A stretch of 64,000 bases of DNA from Methylocystis bryophila (lineage in GTDB: Bacteria; Pseudomonadota; Alphaproteobacteria; Rhizobiales; Beijerinckiaceae). This document shows, piece by piece, positions 16,089 to 24,298 of this stretch (the stretch's first letter is position 1; the number at the start of each line of letters is the position of its first letter). A program made the translations under genes and the position numbers. The notes under the pieces are model-generated. The model was given only the letters and a program-made list of their open reading frames with translations, had not been told where the DNA came from and made no database searches. The stretch spans positions 558,001 through 622,000 of the forward strand of contig NZ_AP027149.1 in assembly GCF_027925445.1 (NCBI RefSeq). Direction: 5' to 3'.

Positions 16089-17381
16089 ATGACCGCCGCC
16101 ACATCGAGCGGCGAGCGCGCGGCGACGCAGCCGGGCGAAGCCTCAACGCGCGCCCGGGAGTTCCCGCGCGTCGTGATCTCCGGCATGGGGGCGGTTTCAG
16201 CCGCCGGTCTCGGAGTCGAGGCGCTCTGGCGAGCGGCGCGCGACGGAGAGTCGCAGGTCCGCGAGCTCGCCTTGAAGCGTCCCTATGACGGACGCATCAA
16301 GACCGCGGCGCAGGTTCCGGATTTCAAGGCGGCCGAGCATGTCGAGGCGGCCTACCTCCCAATTTGCGATCCCTTCACGGCCTTCGCGATCGCCGCGGCG
16401 GACCAGGCGATGGCTCAAGCCGGCTTCGGCCAGAAGGATCTCGCCGGCCCCCGCACCGCGCTCTTGCTCGGCACCGGAATCGGCGGCGCCGAAACCATCG
16501 ATAATGGGCTCTACACCTATTATCGCGAATCGAGCCGCATGGACCCGTTGTCGATCCCCAAGCTCATCCCGAGCGCGGCGCCGACGACGCTCGGCATTCG
16601 CTTTTCGGTGCTCGGTCCGACCTTCTCGATCTGCAGCGCCTGCTCCTCAGCGACTCAGGCCATCGGCCTCGGACTGCAGATGATCCGTTTCGGACTCGTC
16701 GACAGGGCGATCGTGGGCGGGACGGAGGCCTGCGTGATCAATGGCCCCATGAAAGCTTGGGAGGCGCTGCGCGTGATGACGCCCGATCGCTGCCGTCCCT
16801 TCTCCAAGGGCCGCAACGGCATGACGCTCGGCGAAGGCGCCGCGATGTTCATTCTGGAGACCGCCGAGTCGGCGAAGGCGCGCGGCCACCGCCCGCTCTG
16901 CGAGCTGAAAGGATACGGCACGACGAGCGACGCCAAGGACCCCGTGCGCCCCGATCTTGAGGGCGTCGCAAGCGCCATCGCGGCCGCCCTCGAGGACGCT
17001 CAGGTCGCACCCGAGGAGATCGATTACATCAGCGCGCATGGCACAGCGACGCACGCCAATGACATCACCGAGTCGGAAGCCATTCTGAAGGTGTTCGGCG
17101 CGGAGCGCGGCAGGAAAGTGCCCGTCTCCTCGACGAAGCCCATCCACGGCCACGCGCTCGGCGCGAGCGGCGGGCTGGAGCTCGCGATCACGATCAACGC
17201 CATGCGCGACTCTGTCATTCCGCCGACGATCAACTTCCTCGAGCCAGATGAACGCTGCCCCGTCGACGCCGTGCCCAATGTCGCGCGCGAGGCGAAAATC
17301 CGCACGGCCATGTCCAACTCTTTCGCTTTCGGCGGCATAAACGCCGTGCTCGTCGTGAGAACGCTGGACGATGGGTTCTGA
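16089..17381 (+). CDS. Beta-ketoacyl-ACP synthase, FabF/KAS II type
   Basis: 430 residues with a thiolase fold. The Cys-His-His triad is C185 (CSACSSAT), H317 (SAHGTATHAND) and H353 (KPIHGHALGASG); the C-terminal NSFAFGGINA loop is the FabF gating loop. A 25-residue N-terminal extension is poorly conserved. It catalyses decarboxylative condensation of malonyl-ACP with an acyl chain. It follows the ACP gene by one base and overlaps the next gene by 11 bp, so it belongs to a tight operon. The local partners suggest a specialised fatty acid (for example very long or hydroxylated) rather than housekeeping synthesis. Confidence 0.93.
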   Translation: MTAATSSGERAATQPGEASTRAREFPRVVISGMGAVSAAGLGVEALWRAARDGESQVRELALKRPYDGRIKTAAQVPDFKAAEHVEAAYLPICDPFTAFAIAAADQAMAQAGFGQKDLAGPRTALLLGTGIGGAETIDNGLYTYYRESSRMDPLSIPKLIPSAAPTTLGIRFSVLGPTFSICSACSSATQAIGLGLQMIRFGLVDRAIVGGTEACVINGPMKAWEALRVMTPDRCRPFSKGRNGMTLGEGAAMFILETAESAKARGHRPLCELKGYGTTSDAKDPVRPDLEGVASAIAAALEDAQVAPEEIDYISAHGTATHANDITESEAILKVFGAERGRKVPVSSTKPIHGHALGASGGLELAITINAMRDSVIPPTINFLEPDERCPVDAVPNVAREAKIRTAMSNSFAFGGINAVLVVRTLDDGF

Positions 17382-17784
17382 GGAGATTGCGATCGACTTC
17401 GGGCCGCCGACCGAGGTCGTCGTCGACGCGACTTTGGCGGAAGCCTTCGCGCGCGAGACCGGCGTGAGGCTCAAAGGCAAGGCCACGCCCCTGGCCTATC
17501 CGGCCGTTTGGCTCGCGCAGCCTCGTCTGCGCGAGAAGATCGCGAAAATTTGCGCCGAAGCAGACGCGCTGCCGGTCCATGAGTCGCAGCGCTTCACCTA
17601 TGAGACTCCGCTGCGTCAAGACGTGCGCTACCTCCTCGCCGTCGCAGCAAGACGAGAGGCCCGACCTGCCCGGCTCGTGCTCGACGCGACGCTCTCCGAC
17701 AGCCGAGGCGCGTCCGTCGGCCGCTTCGAGACGGTGCTGAGACTGGTCTCCCGCGCGGATCTGGCGAAGAAAGGCGATGCATGA
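17371..17784 (+). CDS. Hot-dog-fold dehydratase-like protein (FAS1-type MaoC N-terminal half)
   Basis: 137 residues. Features typical of the catalytically silent half of a double hot-dog dehydratase are visible: DATLAEAFARETG near residues 20-32, LAYPAVWLAQPRL, and a C-terminal beta-rich SRGASVGRFETVLRLV. The hydratase D-x-N-x-x-H residues are absent. It overlaps the ketosynthase by 11 bp and the next gene, a MaoC protein with the catalytic residues, by 4 bp (ATGA). Most likely the two form a heterodimeric 3-hydroxyacyl-ACP dehydratase. Identification rests on pattern and context, not a database match. Confidence 0.65.
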   Translation: MGSEEIAIDFGPPTEVVVDATLAEAFARETGVRLKGKATPLAYPAVWLAQPRLREKIAKICAEADALPVHESQRFTYETPLRQDVRYLLAVAARREARPARLVLDATLSDSRGASVGRFETVLRLVSRADLAKKGDA

Positions 17785-18200
17785 GCGAGGCGACGGCGCT
17801 TCCGCAGGTCGGCGAACGGCTCCCGCCTTTGGAAATCGGTCCTTTCGACGCTGCGGCCCTGGCGCGCTATGCGGAAGTCTCGGGCGACGACAATCCACTG
17901 CATCTCGATGAGGCGCTCGCGCAAAGCATCGGCTTCGCCGCGCCTCCCGTGCACGGCATGAAGCTGCTCGCGGCTTTCGAAGCCCTGCTCCAGTCCTGGC
18001 GCGCAGATCTGACCATCGTCTCACTGGGGGGAAGCTTTGTGCAGCCGGTGCTGCGGGACGAGAAAGCAACGCTCACCGGCCGCGTGCTGCGGGTCTCGTC
18101 TCAAGACGGCGTCTTCGTGCGCTTATACGCGCATGGTCCGGGACGAGCGCCTGCTGTCATCGCGGATGCGACGCTGCGCCCGCGCGCCGCAAAGGAGTGA
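17781..18200 (+). CDS. MaoC-like 3-hydroxyacyl dehydratase / R-specific enoyl hydratase
   Basis: 139 residues. The hydratase-2 motif is YAEVSGDDNPLHLD with the catalytic Asp/His pair near residues 36-40, followed by FAAPPVHGMKLLAAF, which lines the acyl tunnel. It acts on 3-hydroxyacyl-ACP (or CoA). Translationally coupled to the upstream hot-dog subunit (ATGA overlap) and 6 bp before the SDR gene. Together with the ketosynthase and SDR it gives a nearly complete elongation cycle; an enoyl reductase gene is missing locally and would come from the housekeeping set, or the product stays unsaturated/hydroxylated. Confidence 0.85.
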   Translation: MSEATALPQVGERLPPLEIGPFDAAALARYAEVSGDDNPLHLDEALAQSIGFAAPPVHGMKLLAAFEALLQSWRADLTIVSLGGSFVQPVLRDEKATLTGRVLRVSSQDGVFVRLYAHGPGRAPAVIADATLRPRAAKE

Positions 18201-18206
18201 AGCCCC

Positions 18207-18998
18207 ATGGGCGGGAAACATGTGCTCATCACCGGCGCGTCGAGCGGCATCGGCCGCGCGCTCGCCCTGCGTTACGCCAGGGAGGGGGCGCGGCTGGAGC
18301 TATTCGGGCGTAACGAGGCCCGGCTTCGCGAGGCCGCCGAAGCCTGCCGCGCGACCGGCGGCAGCGCCGAGATCCATGTCGCGGACGTGCGCGATCGGGA
18401 GGCCATGCGCGCGGCGGTGGAGAAGGCCCTGGAGGCGGGGCCGCTCGACGTCGTCGTCGCCAACGCCGGCGTCTCCGCCGGCCCGGGTCCGGACCAGCTG
18501 CTCGAGCCCGAGGAGTCCGTGCGCGCGATTTTCTCGATCAATCTCTTCGGCCAGCTCAACACGATCGAGCCGGCGATTCCGTCGCTCGCCGCGCGCGGCT
18601 CGGGCGTCGTCGCGCTCGTGGGCTCGATGATGGGCCTGCGCGCGATGCACTTCTCGCCCACTTATTGCGCGAGCAAGGCGGCTCTGCACAGCTACGCGAC
18701 GGCGTTGCGCGCCAAGCTTGCGCCGCATGGGGTCGACATGAGCCTGATCGTCCCGGGCTGGGTGGACACGCCGATGTCGCAGCGGACCACATCCTGGAAG
18801 GCGAGCATGATCACGGACGCCGAGGCCGCGGAGATCGTCTATCGCGGTCTCGAAAAACGGCGCCCGATCATCGCTTTTCCGCGCTATATGTATTGGGCGC
18901 TGCGAATCATCGAGCTGCTGCCGCCGCGCCTCGTCGATTTCTTCGTGCTGCGTTTTTCCGCCGACGTTCCACAGACGATCGAGAAAGAGAGCGTATGA
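18207..18998 (+). CDS. Short-chain dehydrogenase/reductase, ketoacyl or 3-ketosphinganine reductase-like
   Basis: 263 residues. NAD(P)-binding TGASSGIG near residue 10, NAG motif near residue 87, catalytic Y153-x3-K157 in TYCASK, and the PGWVDTP loop. The C-terminal 35 residues (YMYWALRIIELLPPRLVDFF) are hydrophobic and amphipathic, suggesting membrane attachment, as in reductases acting on lipid intermediates such as 3-ketodihydrosphingosine reductase. The stop overlaps the start of the glycosyltransferase gene by 4 bp (ATGA). The substrate is inferred from neighbours only. Confidence 0.87.
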   Translation: MGGKHVLITGASSGIGRALALRYAREGARLELFGRNEARLREAAEACRATGGSAEIHVADVRDREAMRAAVEKALEAGPLDVVVANAGVSAGPGPDQLLEPEESVRAIFSINLFGQLNTIEPAIPSLAARGSGVVALVGSMMGLRAMHFSPTYCASKAALHSYATALRAKLAPHGVDMSLIVPGWVDTPMSQRTTSWKASMITDAEAAEIVYRGLEKRRPIIAFPRYMYWALRIIELLPPRLVDFFVLRFSADVPQTIEKESV

Positions 18999-20188
18999 CG
19001 CTCCTCGCGACGGAATTCGCTCAATGGGCCGCCGCTTCGTTCTGGGTGGTGTCGGTCCTGCTGCTCGCGTTCTCGACGCTCGCGGCGCTCGTTCAGCCCC
19101 GCATCGCGGCTCGTCGGGCGACCAGAAAGGACCAACCGCCCGTCTCGATCGCGCTTCCGGTGAAGTTGCTCGAGAATTGTTTCGAGCGCGCCCAGGAATC
19201 AGCCTTCGCGCAGCAGTACCCTGACTACGAGGTCGTCGCCGCGTCATGCGAGCCCGACTCCGACGCCTCCCGAGCCATGCGCGCGATCTTCGCGCGTCAT
19301 CCGGAGCGGTCGACGCGTTTCCTGTGCTCCACCGCCAAGATCGCCGCGAGCCCGAAGGTCGATAATCTCGTCGCCCCCTTCAGCGAGGCCGCCTACGACA
19401 CGATCCTCATGAAGGACGCCAATGTCGTGCTCGCGCCCGACGAACTTGTCGAGCACATGCGTCAGCTTGCGCCGGGCGTCGGTCTCGTTTGCGCCATTCC
19501 CTATTGCGCGGACACGCCCAATTTCGCCTCGCAGATCGAAGCGTCGATCGTGAACGGCCCGCATGCGCGCATGCTCTATCTCGTCTCCTGTTTCCGCCAG
19601 GGCTACGGCGTCGGCAAGATCATGCTGTTTCGCCGCAGCGATTTTCTGCGGGCGGGCGGCTTCGCCGCGATTTCCCACACGGTCGGAGAGGACAACGCCT
19701 TCGGCCATGCGCTCGCGCGCGTCGGCTTACGCACGGTCTTCTCGCACCGACCGGTGAGACAGGATCTCGGTCGCCGCTCCCTCGTCGAGGTGTACCAGCG
19801 GCAATTGCGCTGGAGCGTGATCCGCCGAGGGGACGCGCTGCTCACCTTCCTGTTCGAGCCCTTCAATCAGGCTGGTCCCGCAATCGTCGCGGCCGCGGTC
19901 GCGGCGCCGTTCATGGGTTTAGGGCCATTGCAAGGCGCCGCCGCGACATTTATGCTCTGGCTTGTGGTTGAAAACTTGTTGAGTTCCGCCAAAGGCAGGA
20001 GCCTGACTTGGGGAGCGCCGCTGATCCTGGTTGCGCGCGAGATCGTCATGCTGACGGTCTGGATTCACGCCTGGACCACGAATCGAGTGGTCTGGGCGAA
20101 AGCGAGTTTCGGAGCCCGGGGGGACGCGTCGTCCCACAAGCCCCAGACCTCGGAAAGGGCGGCCGTAGCGGCGAGAAAAGAGGGGTAG
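18995..20188 (+). CDS. Ceramide glucosyltransferase-like GT21/GT2 membrane glycosyltransferase
   Basis: 397 residues from ATG 18995, coupled to the SDR gene. An N-terminal membrane anchor precedes a GT-A domain with PPVSIALPVKLLENCF, the conserved DANVVL (metal-binding Asp), GEDNAFGHAL and a QRQLRW motif equivalent to (R/Q)xxRW. C-terminal membrane segments follow (residues about 285-375). The layout is that of ceramide glucosyltransferases and of HpnI of hopanoid synthesis, both of which glycosylate a membrane lipid on the cytoplasmic face. No serine palmitoyltransferase or hopanoid genes lie in the window, so the acceptor is unknown; a hydroxyacyl lipid made by the upstream genes is the natural guess. 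Confidence 0.87.
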   Translation: MTLLATEFAQWAAASFWVVSVLLLAFSTLAALVQPRIAARRATRKDQPPVSIALPVKLLENCFERAQESAFAQQYPDYEVVAASCEPDSDASRAMRAIFARHPERSTRFLCSTAKIAASPKVDNLVAPFSEAAYDTILMKDANVVLAPDELVEHMRQLAPGVGLVCAIPYCADTPNFASQIEASIVNGPHARMLYLVSCFRQGYGVGKIMLFRRSDFLRAGGFAAISHTVGEDNAFGHALARVGLRTVFSHRPVRQDLGRRSLVEVYQRQLRWSVIRRGDALLTFLFEPFNQAGPAIVAAAVAAPFMGLGPLQGAAATFMLWLVVENLLSSAKGRSLTWGAPLILVAREIVMLTVWIHAWTTNRVVWAKASFGARGDASSHKPQTSERAAVAARKEG

Positions 20189-20195
20189 GGCTTAG

Positions 20196-21494
20196 GTGCT
20201 CGATCTTTTGACCTTCCTGGTGGATGGGGTTGTCGTCCTCTGCGGGCTCACGCTCATTGCGATCGGGCTCGGCTTCTTCCTGATCATCGGCAGATTTGTC
20301 TTCGACGAGCTTCGCGGCGTCCGCGATCGGGCTCCGATAACGCTGCCTGACGAGGATCTGCCGCATGTGCTCTTGCAGATCCCGGTGTTCAACGAGCCCT
20401 CCGTCACGGAGCAAGCGCTGCGTTGCGCCGCTCAGCTCGACTGGCCGAAGGACCGGCTGCGCATCCAGCTTCTCGACGATTCGACCGACGACACGCCGCT
20501 TCGCGCCGCCGTGGTCGCGGCCGAGCTACGCGCCCGGGGCGTCGACGTCGAACATGTGCGGCGGACGGATCGCGAGGGATTCAAGGCCGGGGCCTGCGCC
20601 TATGGGCTCACGCTCTCCGACGCGCCTTTCATCGCCATGCTGGACGCCGATTTCCGCCCGCCGGCGCATTGGCTGAAGGCCACAGTGCCCTTGCTCGTCA
20701 AAGATCCCGCCGCCGGCTTCGCGCAATCGCGTTGCGAGTTCGTCAATTTCGAGAAAAACTGGCTTACGCGCGCGCAGGGCCTGATCCAGGACGGCCATTT
20801 CCTCGTGGAGCAGCGCACGCGCGCACGCGCCGGCTGGCTGTTCCAGTTCAACGGCACGGGCGGAATCTGGCGCCGCGCGACAATCGAAAGCGCGGGCGGC
20901 TGGTCGGACTATTCGCTCGCCGAGGATCTGGACCTCACGGTGCGCGCCGCCCTCGACGGCTGGCGTGGGATTTTTGTCTCCGAGCCCGCGATTCCCGGCC
21001 AGGTGCCGGAGGGCATCCGCGACTTCCGCCGGCAGCAGAGACGCTGGTCGAATGGATTCGTGCAAGTTGCCAAACGCACGATGGCGCCGCTCTGGAACGC
21101 TCCCTGGACGCTGACGAAACGCATTGCGGCCCTGACGCTGATCAGCCATCAAATCTTCTTTCCGGCTGCAGCGATCGGCCTCATCGCCTTCCTCATCGGC
21201 GTCGGTCTGCACGGGTCTGTCGCGCCCTACGCCCTTCTGCTCCAGGTCGTCGGCGTCATGGTCGTGGTCATCGCGCTGGGCATGACGCTGCCGTCCTATC
21301 TCGTCTTGAAGCGCGGCTCGCTCGCGGACTACGCCAAGACGGTGGTCTCGCTCCCGCCGCTCATGATCTATCTCGCCTTCTCGAATGGCGCGAAGGTCGT
21401 GCAAACCTTGCGAGGGCGCCGATCGCATTTCAAGCGCACGCCGAAAGTCGAGCATGTCGAAGTCGCGCCCGTCGATATTGACGCCGAGGCGTGA
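20196..21494 (+). CDS. Family 2 processive-type membrane glycosyltransferase (cellulose synthase/mannan synthase-like)
   Basis: 432 residues from GTG 20196, 7 bp after the GT21-like gene. An N-terminal membrane helix precedes a GT-A core with IPVFNEP, LLDDSTDDT, the D-A-D motif (AMLDADFRP), the acceptor-site Asp in AEDLDLT, and QQRRW as the Q-x-x-R-W motif. Three to four membrane helices follow at the C-terminus. The D,D,D,QRRW set is that of CslA/BcsA-type enzymes. Whether it polymerises sugar or adds a single second sugar to the lipid made by the previous gene cannot be decided; the tight spacing favours the latter. Confidence 0.87.
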   Translation: MLDLLTFLVDGVVVLCGLTLIAIGLGFFLIIGRFVFDELRGVRDRAPITLPDEDLPHVLLQIPVFNEPSVTEQALRCAAQLDWPKDRLRIQLLDDSTDDTPLRAAVVAAELRARGVDVEHVRRTDREGFKAGACAYGLTLSDAPFIAMLDADFRPPAHWLKATVPLLVKDPAAGFAQSRCEFVNFEKNWLTRAQGLIQDGHFLVEQRTRARAGWLFQFNGTGGIWRRATIESAGGWSDYSLAEDLDLTVRAALDGWRGIFVSEPAIPGQVPEGIRDFRRQQRRWSNGFVQVAKRTMAPLWNAPWTLTKRIAALTLISHQIFFPAAAIGLIAFLIGVGLHGSVAPYALLLQVVGVMVVVIALGMTLPSYLVLKRGSLADYAKTVVSLPPLMIYLAFSNGAKVVQTLRGRRSHFKRTPKVEHVEVAPVDIDAEA

Positions 21495-21735
21495 CCCGCC
21501 TCCGGGCTCGCGGCGCGTCTCAAAGCTGACCTGTCCGGCTTGCGGCTTTCAAGAATCGCTGGCGATGCCCGACGACGCCTGCGTCATCCGCCACGCCTGC
21601 GCCTTCTGCGGCGCCGAAATGCGGCCGAGGCCCGGGGACTGCTGCGTCTTCTGCAGCTATGGCGACGTTGCCTGCCCGCCCAAACAGCAGGCGAAGCCGT
21701 GCTGCGCGACGCGCGCCCCCAGCTCCTGCGTCTGA
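21454..21735 (+). CDS. Small cysteine-rich zinc-ribbon-like protein with GDCCVFCSYG motif
   Basis: About 93 residues from ATG 21454, overlapping the glycosyltransferase 3' end by 41 bp. Two CxxC pairs (CPAC, CAFC) are followed by GDCCVFCSYGDVACPP, a signature I know from a widespread uncharacterised small-protein family. Nine or more Cys suggest binding of one or two zinc ions. Function unknown. It is last in the lipid locus before the repeat and the mobile element; the overlap suggests co-transcription. Confidence 0.7.
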   Translation: MSKSRPSILTPRRDPPPGSRRVSKLTCPACGFQESLAMPDDACVIRHACAFCGAEMRPRPGDCCVFCSYGDVACPPKQQAKPCCATRAPSSCV

Positions 21736-21740
21736 GACGC

Positions 21741-21813
21741 GCGCGCGTTCCCCGCTCGAGATCATCCGAACGATAAGGAATCGCGCCCAATCAAAAGGTT
21801 GGAGCGAGTTCTA
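21741..21813. repeat. Interspersed palindromic repeat family 1, copy C (half element)
   Basis: GCGCGTTCCCCGCTCGAG ... CGATAAGGAATCGCGC ... TCAAAAGGTTGGAGC, matching the first half of copy A in the same orientation. The second half (CACGGAAAA stem) is absent. Confidence 0.75.
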
Positions 21814-21838
21814 ATCGCATAAGCCTGTCAACTTTTGC

Positions 21839-21846
21839 GGAATTCG
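21839..21846. repeat. Target-site duplication, left copy
   Basis: GGAATTCG immediately before the left inverted repeat; identical to 24615-24622. Confidence 0.8.
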
Positions 21847-21869
21847 GGTAGTGGGTCAATTCGAAATTT
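21847..21869 (+). repeat. Left terminal inverted repeat of the element
   Basis: Pairs with the inverted right end (24614-24592): 16 of 23 positions match, including GGTA and TGGGTC blocks. Confidence 0.8.
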
Positions 21870-21878
21870 AAGCCGCGC

Positions 21879-22757
21879 TCATTTTGTAGGGGCCCGTTTC
21901 GCCACTGTCTTCGCCTCTTCGGCCTCGATCATTTTCACGATGTCTGTGACTTCCCAAAAGCGCTCGGTTACTCCTGCGGCCATCGCGGGCGTAATGCGAA
22001 GCGTCTTATGGATGCGGCAGAAATTGTAGAAGAATGCGAAGAGAGCGACCGAGTGGGCGTGATTTTCGAGCTTCTTCGAAAAGCCGTTCGTCAAGCGAGT
22101 GAAACGGCGATTTTGCATCCGCCACGTCAGATCGCTACGCTCGACATATGAGGTCGAGACGTGCGCCGGGTCGGGATTACCCTCGATCTTGGTTTTCTTG
22201 ATCCCTGTGCATTGCGCTGGGGAATAGCGGCCTTTGAAGCTCTCCGGCGCATTGCCATACACCTTCACAAGCTGCGCATAGTCCACGTCGGCGCCGAACG
22301 CGCCGTCAACGGTTTCTAATTAGGATTTGTGGCCATCACTGGTCAGTCGGACCCGATTGGCAAGGCGCTGGCGCAGCCCGTCGATGAACCACATCGCGCA
22401 CTCGCCGTCGCGATCCCCGACGAAGTAGCAGACGAGCAGTTTGCTGTCCGCATCAAGGGCCGTCCAGGCCCAAGCATCACCGGCTCCATCGGGAGCGGAT
22501 TTCGCCGCAGCGACGTTCTTTTGCTTCGCGTAAACGAAGCTCCAAACCTCATCCACCTGACTTCTCTTGGATTTCAGGTTTCGGACATGCTCACTGTGAT
22601 AGGCGTCGCAGGCTTTTCCGGCGTCTTCCATGAGCCGGATAACGGTGTTCTTGCCGACTTTGAGCAAGCGCGTGATCGACCGAACCGACTTCCCTTCGCA
22701 GAGAAGGTGAATGATACGCGCGCGTTCTTCGGTGGAGAGCCTGTTTATGCTCTCCAT
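21879..22757 (-). pseudogene. IS1-family transposase interrupted by one nonsense codon
   Basis: A single reading frame of about 292 codons with an N-terminal helix-turn-helix (TEERARIIHLLCEGKSVRSI), a DEVWSF segment, a second catalytic Asp in LTSDGHK and a C-terminal SKKLENHAHSVALF ... FCRIHKTLR block, all typical of IS1-type DDE transposases. A TAA at 22322-22320 stands where family members have Tyr (DGHK-S-[stop]-LE). Reading continues in frame directly after it, so one base change (TAC/TAT to TAA) broke the gene. Unless suppressed, the element cannot move by itself. Confidence 0.88.
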
Positions 22758-22779
22758 ATAGACACTTCATGCTTGAGCC

Positions 22780-22965
22780 TCAGGCACAGCCGGTCTGTTT
22801 TAACCGCGCCCGGATTTTTTTCCGCCCACCCTTGCCGGTGAAAGCTTTCTTGATGGCGTCTTGGGTCTGGCGTATGGCCGCAGCCAAACCCTCTGATTCT
22901 CGCCGCTTATCACGCAAGCTCGGGCGAGTTTCTCGGGGCGCGACCATGGATTCAAGGTTGTTCAT
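22780..22965 (-). CDS. Small basic protein in the mobile element, unknown function
   Basis: About 61 residues, rich in Lys/Arg, ending with a GKGGRKKIRARLKQTGCA tail. The start overlaps the 3' end of the Ntn-hydrolase gene by 14 bp, and the gene ends 22 bp before the transposase. No family recognised. The overlap arrangement argues for a real third cargo gene, but a gene this short is uncertain. Confidence 0.4.
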   Translation of the reverse strand: MNNLESMVAPRETRPSLRDKRRESEGLAAAIRQTQDAIKKAFTGKGGRKKIRARLKQTGCA

Positions 22966-24298
22966 TTTCTCCACCGGGCACCTCCTTTCGCGAGAGTCTT
23001 TCTCTAACGCGCTCGAAATAGCGCGAGTTCAACTCGGCCGGAAAATAATGTTTCCGTTTGACCCACACGAACCCCTCTGATTGGGAGATGACTGCGACAT
23101 CGATTGGACCGCCAACCGTCTCCATCCCGCGCGACACGCGCCGTTTGATCGAGGTAAGGTTCACCAGCGCCTCGGCCATGGTCGCGAGCTCAGGCTTTGG
23201 CATGAATTCTACCATATCTTCGATTTCCGCTCGCGACTCCGAACGAATTTTTTCGAAGGCCGTCGATCTAAGGCCCTTCATGAACTCAGCCTCAGCCCTT
23301 TTTGCGTCCTCTTCGAGCGCATCCCGGGATTCATCGTCGGGGAAATCCAATTTTTCAAAAATCTGCGTTCTGATGCCTGGGATTGTCTCCCTGCAGAATT
23401 TTGTTATATCAGATCGAATATTATCGTCGAGCCCATAGAGGAACCTCTCGACCATTTCCTTTTGCGCGAAGGGTATCACCCTTGCCTTTGGCCCATTCCT
23501 GTCTATATCTACGTTGTTTGTCACTTTATACTTAAGATGTCCAAATACCATTCCATCTATCTCGTATGAAACTAGAGTCGGAAAAATTTCATTGCGCCCG
23601 AAACCGGCGATTACAACTCCTGTCTTGCTTCTAGACAAGAAATCCTTCTCCAATATTTGCTTCACAAGACTTAATATACGTGCTTTTTGATTCTTGTTTG
23701 CTACGGCAGGCACTTCCTGCTCGATGGTTTTTTGTATAAAAGACAACCTAGCTTTTGTAAAAGTTAGCTTGGACGCTCCCACGAATTGAGCGTTTTTGCG
23801 CCCACTCAAAAGTTTTTCGAACGTCTCGATAGCGCTGTCCAATATCTTCGGTGCTATATCTTCCACTTTTATCTTAGAGAGATCGCGGCTCTCTTTGAAA
23901 TATTTCTCGATTTCCTCCTCCATATTCTCCTTAAATCGGTTAACTACACCTACGATCACAGGTCTTATTAGATACGAAAGGTGATTCATCTGGATATTCC
24001 GCGGAGCCTCCTTCCCAATATTACTGAGATATTCGAGGAATAACTCGCCTACTTCCTCAATCTTATTGACGGCGCAGCACTTTTCTCTGAAAGCCCTGAC
24101 AAGCTCTGGCAGGGGAATTTGCATGAAACTCATGCCATTATAGAGCATTACGCCTATAGGGTTGTGATTTGAGAGTTCAAACAGCTTGTCGGCTGAATCA
24201 AATATTTTTTCCTCTCTCGACCCCGCTGAAATCGTGACGGCGCTGTCGGCGGCGAGTGCAACAGCGGTTTTGTTTAAAATAGCAATTTCAGCCGTCAT
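22952..24298 (-). CDS. Proteasome/HslV-like Ntn-hydrolase protein carried by the mobile element
   Basis: 448 residues; no family name recalled with certainty. After removal of Met1 the N-terminal residue is Thr (TAEIAILNKTAVALAADSAVT). Counting it as Thr1, Asp17 falls in LAADS and a Lys in DKLFEL aligns with Lys33 of proteasome beta subunits (GKKLFQI), with a loop four residues longer. GVMLYNGMSF matches the following glycine-rich strand. Residues beyond about 180 form a charged, mostly helical extension unlike the 180-residue HslV. Likely a cytosolic threonine peptidase or a relative. It overlaps a KGG-like gene by 11 bp at its start. A+T-rich against its surroundings, consistent with arrival with the element. 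Confidence 0.72.
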   Translation of the reverse strand: MTAEIAILNKTAVALAADSAVTISAGSREEKIFDSADKLFELSNHNPIGVMLYNGMSFMQIPLPELVRAFREKCCAVNKIEEVGELFLEYLSNIGKEAPRNIQMNHLSYLIRPVIVGVVNRFKENMEEEIEKYFKESRDLSKIKVEDIAPKILDSAIETFEKLLSGRKNAQFVGASKLTFTKARLSFIQKTIEQEVPAVANKNQKARILSLVKQILEKDFLSRSKTGVVIAGFGRNEIFPTLVSYEIDGMVFGHLKYKVTNNVDIDRNGPKARVIPFAQKEMVERFLYGLDDNIRSDITKFCRETIPGIRTQIFEKLDFPDDESRDALEEDAKRAEAEFMKGLRSTAFEKIRSESRAEIEDMVEFMPKPELATMAEALVNLTSIKRRVSRGMETVGGPIDVAVISQSEGFVWVKRKHYFPAELNSRYFERVRERLSRKEVPGGENEQP

